Part shown: piece by piece, positions 59,333 through 64,000 of the stretch
Numbering within the stretch: the stretch's first letter is position 1
Layout of the letters: each line of letters starts with the position of its first letter
Assembly: GCA_963921335.3 (NCBI GenBank)
Contig: CAWUFC020000001.1
Span: 2,442,122 to 2,506,121, forward strand
Direction of reading: 5' to 3'
DNA: 64,000 bases
Origin: CAWUFC02 sp963921335
GTDB lineage: Bacteria; Pseudomonadota; Gammaproteobacteria; Pseudomonadales; Halieaceae
Made by a program: the position numbers and the translations under genes
The notes under the pieces: generated by a model
Databases searched by the model: none
What the model was told of the DNA's origin: nothing
The model's input: only the letters and a program-made list of their open reading frames with translations

Positions 59333-61978
59333 ATGGGTAAATCTCTGGTTATCGTCGAATCGCCAGCCAAGGCCAAGACCATCAACAAGTACCTGGGTAA
59401 GGACTTTGTGGTGAAGTCCAGTGTTGGCCATATCCGCGATTTGCCCACTGCCGGCAGCTCAAAAGCCAAGGTAGATCCTAAAGAGCGCGCCAAGCAGGCA
59501 GCCAAGACGCGCAAAATGTCTCCGGCCCAAAAAGTCGCTCACAGGAAAAAGAAGAACCGTGAGCAGTTGATCAAGCGTATGGGCATCAACCCGGACAAGG
59601 GATGGTCGGCAAACTACGAAATTCTGCCCGGCAAAGAGAAAGTGGTCAGCGAACTGAAGAAACTGACCAAGGATGCAGATGCCATTTATCTGGCGACTGA
59701 CCTTGATCGTGAGGGAGAGGCCATTGCCTGGCATTTGCAGGAAGCCATCGGCGGCGATGCTGATCGCTACCAGCGGGTGGTGTTTAACGAGATCACCAAA
59801 AAGGCCATCCAGGAGGCCTTTGAACAGCCCGGGCAGTTGGATACCAATCGCGTTAACGCGCAGCAGGCGCGTCGTTTCCTCGATCGCGTAGTGGGCTACA
59901 TGGTGTCTCCTTTGCTCTGGGCCAAAGTGGCACGGGGCCTGTCTGCAGGCCGGGTCCAGTCAGTCGCGGTGCGCCTGTTGGTCGAGCGTGAACGCGAGAT
60001 TCACGCCTTTATTCCGGAAGAGTTCTGGGAATTGCATGCGGAGCTGAAAGATAGCGATGCCCACCAGGTACGATTTCAGGTGCGCAAGTTCCAGCAGGAG
60101 AACTTCCGCCCGACCAATGAGGCTGACGCCACCGTTGCTGTCGAAGCGCTGCGCGATACACCTTTTATCGTGGCAGATCGCGAGGACAAGCCCACACGCA
60201 GCAAGCCGCCGGCGCCGTTTATCACCTCTACGCTGCAGCAGGCTGCCAGCACACGGCTGGGTTTCAGCGTTAAGAAAACCATGATGCTGGCCCAGCGCCT
60301 CTACGAGGCCGGCTACATCACCTACATGCGGACCGACTCCACCAACCTCAGCGCAGAGGCGGTGGCGGCCTGCCGTGATTACATCCAGTCCAACTTTCCG
60401 CCGGCTTACCTGCCAGATCAGCCCAACTCCTATTCGTCCAAGGAAGGTGCCCAGGAGGCTCACGAGGCGATCAGACCCTCGGACATTGGGGTTCAACAGC
60501 ACCAACTGAAAAGTATGGAGCGAGACGCAGAGCGGCTCTATGAGTTGATCTGGCGCCAGTTTGTGGCCTGCCAGATGACCGCTGCCCAGTACCTGTCCAG
60601 TACCGTGACGGTGAATGCCGGCGACTACCAGTTCAACGCCAAAGGCCGCATCATCAAGTTTGATGGTTATACCCGGGTACAGCCGCCCGCGGGCAAGCGC
60701 GCGGAGGACGTGGTGCTCCCTGATCTCAAGCAGGGCGATACCATGCAATTGCTGGAACTGGATCCCAGCCGGCACTTTACCAAGCCGCCGCCCCGTTACG
60801 GTGAGGCAAGCCTGGTGCGTGAGCTGGAAAAACGCGGTATTGGGCGCCCATCTACCTATGCGTCCATTATTTCCACAATCCAGGATCGTGGCTATGTGCG
60901 TTTGGAGAACAAGCGCTTTTACGCTGAGAAGATGGGCGACATTGTGACTGAGCGGCTGCAGGAAAGCTTTGAAGAACTGCTCGATTACGGGTTCACCGCC
61001 GGCATGGAAGAGCACCTCGATGAGGTGGCCGAAGGCAAGGTCGACTGGCGCGATCTGCTGGATGAGTTCTACAAGGACTTCTCTGCCCAGATTGCCAGCG
61101 CAGAGCAGGAAGAGGGCGGCATGCGACCCAATGAGCCGACGATGACGGACATCGCCTGTACGGTGTGTGAGCGGCCCATGCAGATTCGCACAGCCAGCAC
61201 CGGGGTATTCCTGGGTTGTTCCGGTTACGCGCTACCTCCCAAGGAACGCTGCAAGTCCACCGTAAACCTGATACCCGGTGATGAGGCGGTGAGTGAAGAT
61301 GCCGATGACGAGGCTGAATCCCGTCAGTTGGTGCAGCGTCATCGCTGCCCCAAGTGCAACACGGCGATGGACAGTTACCTCATCGACGAGAAGCGCAAGC
61401 TGCACGTATGCGGAAATAATCCCGATTGTGACGGATTCGAGGTGGAGCACGGCGCCTTCAAGATTAAAGGCTATGACGGCCCGGTGCTGGAGTGCGACAA
61501 GTGCGGTGCCGATATGCAGTTAAAGACAGGCCGCTTCGGTAAGTACTTCGGTTGTACCAGCGAGACCTGTAAAAATACTCGCGAGCTGTTGCGTAACGGC
61601 GAGGCGGCTCCTCCAAAAATGGATCCGGTACCGATGCCGGAATTGCAGTGCCAGAAAGTGGAAGACACCTATGTATTGCGTGACGGCGCTGCGGGTATGT
61701 TCCTGGCTGCGAGTCAGTTTCCGCGCAATCGGGAGACCCGCGCGCCCTTTGTCGATGAAATCATCCCGCACAAGTCTGAGATCGATCCCAAGTATGCCTT
61801 CCTGTTTTCTGCACCAACACAGGACGGTGATGGCAATCGCGCCCAGATTCGCTTCAGTCGCAAGACCAAGGAGCAGTACGTCATGACCGAGGTGGATGGC
61901 AAGGCCACCGGCTGGAAGGCGTTTTATAAGGGCGGGGCCTGGGTTGTGGAAGAGGGGCGTTCGCGCAAGAACGCCTGA
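59333..61978 (+). CDS. topA: DNA topoisomerase I
   Basis: Type IA topoisomerase that relaxes negative supercoils. The 881 aa protein has a Toprim domain (LVIVESPAKAKTINKYLG, ATDLDREGEAIAWHL). The active-site tyrosine is Y331 in YITYMRTDSTNLS. The strand-passage region (HEAIRPSDI, RYGEASLVRELEKRGIGRPSTYASII) follows. C-terminal zinc-ribbon domains (CTVCERPM..C; CPKCNTAM...CGNNPDC; CDKCGADMQ...CTSETC) end the protein. AGGA precedes ATG 59333. The length is near that of E. coli (865). Confidence 0.98.
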   Translation: MGKSLVIVESPAKAKTINKYLGKDFVVKSSVGHIRDLPTAGSSKAKVDPKERAKQAAKTRKMSPAQKVAHRKKKNREQLIKRMGINPDKGWSANYEILPGKEKVVSELKKLTKDADAIYLATDLDREGEAIAWHLQEAIGGDADRYQRVVFNEITKKAIQEAFEQPGQLDTNRVNAQQARRFLDRVVGYMVSPLLWAKVARGLSAGRVQSVAVRLLVEREREIHAFIPEEFWELHAELKDSDAHQVRFQVRKFQQENFRPTNEADATVAVEALRDTPFIVADREDKPTRSKPPAPFITSTLQQAASTRLGFSVKKTMMLAQRLYEAGYITYMRTDSTNLSAEAVAACRDYIQSNFPPAYLPDQPNSYSSKEGAQEAHEAIRPSDIGVQQHQLKSMERDAERLYELIWRQFVACQMTAAQYLSSTVTVNAGDYQFNAKGRIIKFDGYTRVQPPAGKRAEDVVLPDLKQGDTMQLLELDPSRHFTKPPPRYGEASLVRELEKRGIGRPSTYASIISTIQDRGYVRLENKRFYAEKMGDIVTERLQESFEELLDYGFTAGMEEHLDEVAEGKVDWRDLLDEFYKDFSAQIASAEQEEGGMRPNEPTMTDIACTVCERPMQIRTASTGVFLGCSGYALPPKERCKSTVNLIPGDEAVSEDADDEAESRQLVQRHRCPKCNTAMDSYLIDEKRKLHVCGNNPDCDGFEVEHGAFKIKGYDGPVLECDKCGADMQLKTGRFGKYFGCTSETCKNTRELLRNGEAAPPKMDPVPMPELQCQKVEDTYVLRDGAAGMFLAASQFPRNRETRAPFVDEIIPHKSEIDPKYAFLFSAPTQDGDGNRAQIRFSRKTKEQYVMTEVDGKATGWKAFYKGGAWVVEEGRSRKNA

Positions 61979-61986
61979 CACCTGCT

Positions 61987-62010
61987 CCCCGCCTTGTTAG
62001 AATGGCGGGG
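61987..62010. other. Hairpin after topA
   Basis: CCCCGCC (61987-61993) pairs with GGCGGGG (62004-62010) across a 10-nt loop, 8 nt after the topA stop. No T run follows, so termination is uncertain. Confidence 0.5.
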
Positions 62011-62035
62011 AAGCTTAAGCTCAGCGAGGTAGGAT

Positions 62036-62326
62036 GTGACCTCATCCTTTCTAGAAATCGTAGAAATGCCCAACGGCGACATTGTCCTGTAGCGTTCGGA
62101 TGATGACGGCGAGCCTATGGTGGTGATTCAGTTCTCTGAAGAATCCCGTGTATACCTGATGGACAATACCCTGGAAGTCGCTCGCGCGATGATTCAGGCA
62201 GGTATTCAGGCTGCGGCCGAGTTATCGGAAGGCGGCGCTATCGTGACAGATGGCTCCGACGGCTTTGAAGATGCCGAGGGCCAAGAGTCCGACACAGGCG
62301 AGGCTGCTCCGCGGACTCTACATTAA
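62036..62326 (+). pseudogene. Small conserved protein gene with in-frame TAG
   Basis: Read from GTG 62036 (GAGG 7 nt upstream) the frame gives VTSSFLEIVEMPNGDIVL, then TAG at 62090-62092. It continues in the same frame as RSDDDGEPMVVIQFSEESRVYLMDNTLEVARAMIQAGIQAAAEL to 62326. I know Pseudomonas proteins near topA/lexA with the pattern FLEIVELPDGRIVLQRADNEGEPLV, so the stop replaces a Gln codon (CAG to TAG). The full product would be about 96 residues of unknown function. A fragment from ATG 62117 is possible but would lack the start of the fold. It is a true nonsense mutation or a sequence error. Confidence 0.78.
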
Positions 62327-62350
62327 CTCTGGCTTTATGCCGGCCGGTTA

Positions 62351-62953
62351 CTAGCAGCCACGTCTCAGCACACCGACGCTGAGACCTTCGATCGCAAAAT
62401 CCTGCTCCCGCAGGTCGACCTCTATCGGCGCGTAATCCGCGTTTTCGGGCAACAGCGTGAGCTTTGATGCGTCTTTACCCTTTTTCAGTCGTTTCACAGT
62501 GACCTCGTCGTCAATGCGTGCGACCACGATATCGCCATTGTGCACATCGGTGGTGCGGTGCACCGCCAGCAGGTCTTCATCAAAAATACCCACATCCATC
62601 ATGCTGTCGCCACTGACCCGAAGAAAATAGTCAGCCGCCGGTTTGAAAAATGAAGCGGGAATGTCGCAATGATCCTCGATGTGCTCCTGGGCCAGGATCG
62701 GGTTGCCCGCGGCAACACGACCAACCACGGGTATGCCCCCGGTATCTGGCAGGCGGATGCCACGGGAGGCACCGGCAATCATTTCAATGGCACCTTTGCG
62801 CGCGAGGGCCTTGAGATGCTCTTCGGCGGCATTGGCAGATTTGAAGCCCAACTCTCTGGCGATATCTGCCCGAGTCGGGGGATAGCCGGTATCGTCGATG
62901 TAGTTCCGAATCAGGTCGAGCACTTCCTGCTGTCTTGCAGTCAGTTTAATCAT
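62351..62953 (-). CDS. lexA: SOS repressor LexA
   Basis: Represses DNA-damage genes and self-cleaves when RecA filaments form. The 200 aa protein has an N-terminal winged helix (LTARQQEVLDLIRNYIDDTGYPPTRADIARELGFKSANAAEEHL). The cleavage site A82-G83 is in GRVAAGNP, and the catalytic dyad is S117 (SGDSMMD) and K154 (VTVKRLKK). GCGAGG sits 7 nt before ATG 62953. Two SOS boxes lie upstream, so it is autoregulated. No sulA is next to it in this window. Confidence 0.97.
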   Translation of the reverse strand: MIKLTARQQEVLDLIRNYIDDTGYPPTRADIARELGFKSANAAEEHLKALARKGAIEMIAGASRGIRLPDTGGIPVVGRVAAGNPILAQEHIEDHCDIPASFFKPAADYFLRVSGDSMMDVGIFDEDLLAVHRTTDVHNGDIVVARIDDEVTVKRLKKGKDASKLTLLPENADYAPIEVDLREQDFAIEGLSVGVLRRGC

Positions 62954-62970
62954 GGCGATGCCTCGCAGGG

Positions 62971-63004
62971 CTGTTTATATATCCAATGCTGGAATTATAT
63001 ACAG
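62971..63004 (-). promoter_or_regulatory. Two SOS boxes upstream of lexA
   Basis: The box at 62989-63004 reads CTGTATATAATTCCAG on the minus strand, a match to CTG-N10-CAG. A second at 62971-62986 is CTGTTTATATATCCAA on the plus strand, one base off consensus. They are 2 nt apart, recalling the double operator of E. coli lexA. Confidence 0.8.
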
Positions 63005-63058
63005 TATCTGCAGGGCTGCAAGTGCTTGGTCCGCATCTGCTTTGGGCTTGAGAGGTGC

Positions 63059-63379
63059 TTAGTAGTCTTCCACTCCGTGCATAAATTCCGGCTCAATGCC
63101 GGCAAGGGGGCCAGACCAGTCTTCCGGGTGAAAGGGCAGATCCGGGTCGTGAGTGTCGTCTCCGTCCAGTTCAAAAGGTGTGCGCCAGTCTTCCGGAGGT
63201 TCGACCGTAATCAGTTGCAACTCGCGCCAGGATTCAATGTCGTACTCGCTGATCTCACCGTCAATGTGCTGAGTTTCCACCAACAGGGTCTGCGGATCCC
63301 AGTCCACTACCTCGAAGGTAGCCCCGGTCTGAATGTCCATGTACCACTCGCCAATTCTCGGTCCTAATAGCTTCATCAC
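63059..63379 (-). CDS. Acidic hypothetical protein (DUF6763-like)
   Basis: A 106 aa very acidic protein. The N-terminal PRIGEWYMDIQTGATFEVVDWD...QHIDGEISEYDIESW forms a small beta-rich domain, followed by an acidic Pro-rich tail (EDWRTPFELDGDDTHDPDLPFHPEDW). I think it belongs to a family named DUF6763 but cannot confirm this. Function is unknown. It is transcribed toward lexA on the same strand; a separate promoter is likely in 63380-63470. Confidence 0.65.
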   Translation of the reverse strand: MMKLLGPRIGEWYMDIQTGATFEVVDWDPQTLLVETQHIDGEISEYDIESWRELQLITVEPPEDWRTPFELDGDDTHDPDLPFHPEDWSGPLAGIEPEFMHGVEDY

Positions 63380-63561
63380 AGGCGCCTCTTGGGGTTTGTT
63401 TCAAACATAACAAACTGGCTTGGGCTGTCCATTATGAGTAAAAGGATTAAACTCACACCTTGAAATAGACATTCGCTATAGCCCGAAAATCTTTGCAGGC
63501 AGATCAAGGGCTTAGGCGCTGGCTAGTGCCGACTACATTTTCATTGCCCCGGTTTTTAAGC

Positions 63562-63591
63562 TTGCTCCGGTATTAGTGGGTCACGTATAAA
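63562..63591 (+). promoter_or_regulatory. Putative promoter of the S-methyl-5'-thioinosine phosphorylase gene
   Basis: TTGCTC (63562-63567) and TATAAA (63586-63591) are 18 bp apart, 34 nt before ATG 63625. Confidence 0.5.
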
Positions 63592-63624
63592 TAAAAAAAT
63601 TGTCTAACAAAGTGGGAAAATGAC

Positions 63625-64000
63625 ATGGCATCACTGGCGGTAATTGGCGGAACCGGGCTGGCTCAGTTACCCGGTTTTGAGCTGGCTACTAAAACGGCTC
63701 GGGAAACGCTCTGGGGTGAGCCCTCCCATCCGGTGTTGGCAGGCCAACTGGGCGGAAAGTCACTGATGTTCCTGCCACGGCATGGCAATCCCCACGTGCT
63801 GCCGCCCCATGCCATCAATTACCGCGCTAACCTGTGGTTGCTTCGCGAACTGGGGGTCGAACAGGTCATCGCGGTGAATGCGGTTGGCGGTCTGCGCGCG
63901 GAGCTTCAGCCTGGAACCCTGCTGGTGCCCGACCAGATCATCGACTACACCTGGGGCCGCGAGCACACCTACTTTGATGGCCACAGCGATCGGCTTGAGC
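63625..64000 (+). CDS. S-methyl-5'-thioinosine phosphorylase (partial, runs off the window)
   Basis: The first 125 residues of a nucleoside phosphorylase. It starts MASLAVIGGTGLAQLPGF, has the phosphate-site RHGNPHVLPPHAINYRANLW and continues AVNAVGGLRAELQPGTLLVPDQIIDYTWG. The RHG-PH-PPH-INYRANLW pattern fits the Pseudomonas methylthioinosine phosphorylase (PA3004) better than MTA phosphorylase. It would salvage methylthioinosine from polyamine and quorum-signal synthesis. The 3' end lies beyond 64000. Confidence 0.85.
   Translation, partial: MASLAVIGGTGLAQLPGFELATKTARETLWGEPSHPVLAGQLGGKSLMFLPRHGNPHVLPPHAINYRANLWLLRELGVEQVIAVNAVGGLRAELQPGTLLVPDQIIDYTWGREHTYFDGHSDRLE

Noticed and set aside
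59960..61015. 351-codon open frame antisense to topA
   Set aside because: Entirely opposite the conserved topoisomerase core and without a ribosome site or family.

Overview
The window reads as a chromosomal segment of a Gram-negative gammaproteobacterium, probably a marine one on the Cellvibrionales/Pseudomonadales side (a Halieaceae-like organism is my guess, not proven). Support comes from the gene orders, several of which I recall from Pseudomonas: gltA/sdhCDAB/sucAB/lpd/sucCD, tRNA-Ser/ffs/dnaX/ebfC/recR, and topA/lexA/S-methyl-5'-thioinosine phosphorylase. Further support is the AcoX-type NAD-kinase-like protein, the large PstC and PstA proteins, and a wax-ester-synthase-like gene. Gene density is high and many genes overlap by 4 or 8 nt. 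I see no prophage, insertion sequence, integrase or CRISPR array.

Layout. 1-9.1 kb is a phosphate-starvation region: the end of phoR, a Pho box, pstS-pstC-pstA-pstB-phoU, a cluster of Pho boxes, an outer-membrane porin, and a convergent PhoU-like DUF47 gene. 9.2-24 kb carries hisC, a KAS III gene that abuts gltA, then divergently the TCA operon sdhCDAB-sucAB-lpd and sucCD. 24-33 kb has a wax ester synthase/DGAT gene broken by an in-frame TAG, htpG behind a clear sigma-32 promoter, gpsA-sixA-DUF4892, folE, prmB, aroC and a GcvR-like ACT protein. 33-39 kb is a tight run: YheU-like, TusA-like, epmC, a 5'-3' exonuclease, pdxB, an NAD-kinase-like protein, a methyltransferase and msrB. 39-42.3 kb is a minus-strand operon (DUF2807 adhesin-like protein, GntR regulator, ABC ATPase, permease) with an inverted-repeat operator in front. 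42.4-42.9 kb is a decaying tRNA-Gly array plus tRNA-Glu. 43.4-46 kb has an ABC exporter whose permease is frameshifted, and queF. 46.2-51 kb has tRNA-Ser, SRP RNA, dnaX (with a programmed-frameshift signal), ebfC, recR, rnd, ycgL and ycgN. 51-55 kb is a VWA/MoxR/VWA module. 55-59 kb has a TrmH-type methyltransferase, an IclR regulator, an ammonium transporter, a glutaredoxin-like protein and a universal stress protein. 59.3-64 kb has topA, a small gene broken by TAG, lexA with two SOS boxes, and the start of S-methyl-5'-thioinosine phosphorylase.

How the genes work together. The Pst genes take up phosphate under PhoR/PhoB control and the porin is probably their outer-membrane partner. The TCA genes encode citrate synthase, succinate dehydrogenase, 2-oxoglutarate dehydrogenase and succinyl-CoA synthetase in one block. 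The most interesting less-described parts are the periplasmic extensions on PstC and PstA, the DUF2807-GntR-ABC operon, and the YcgL/YcgN-TM-VWA-MoxR-CoxE cluster.

Four lesions or odd residues stand out: two in-frame TAG codons, one frameshift, and an Arg in place of the second twin-His of the ammonium transporter. TAG is a normal stop elsewhere in the window, so these are either true mutations or sequence errors.
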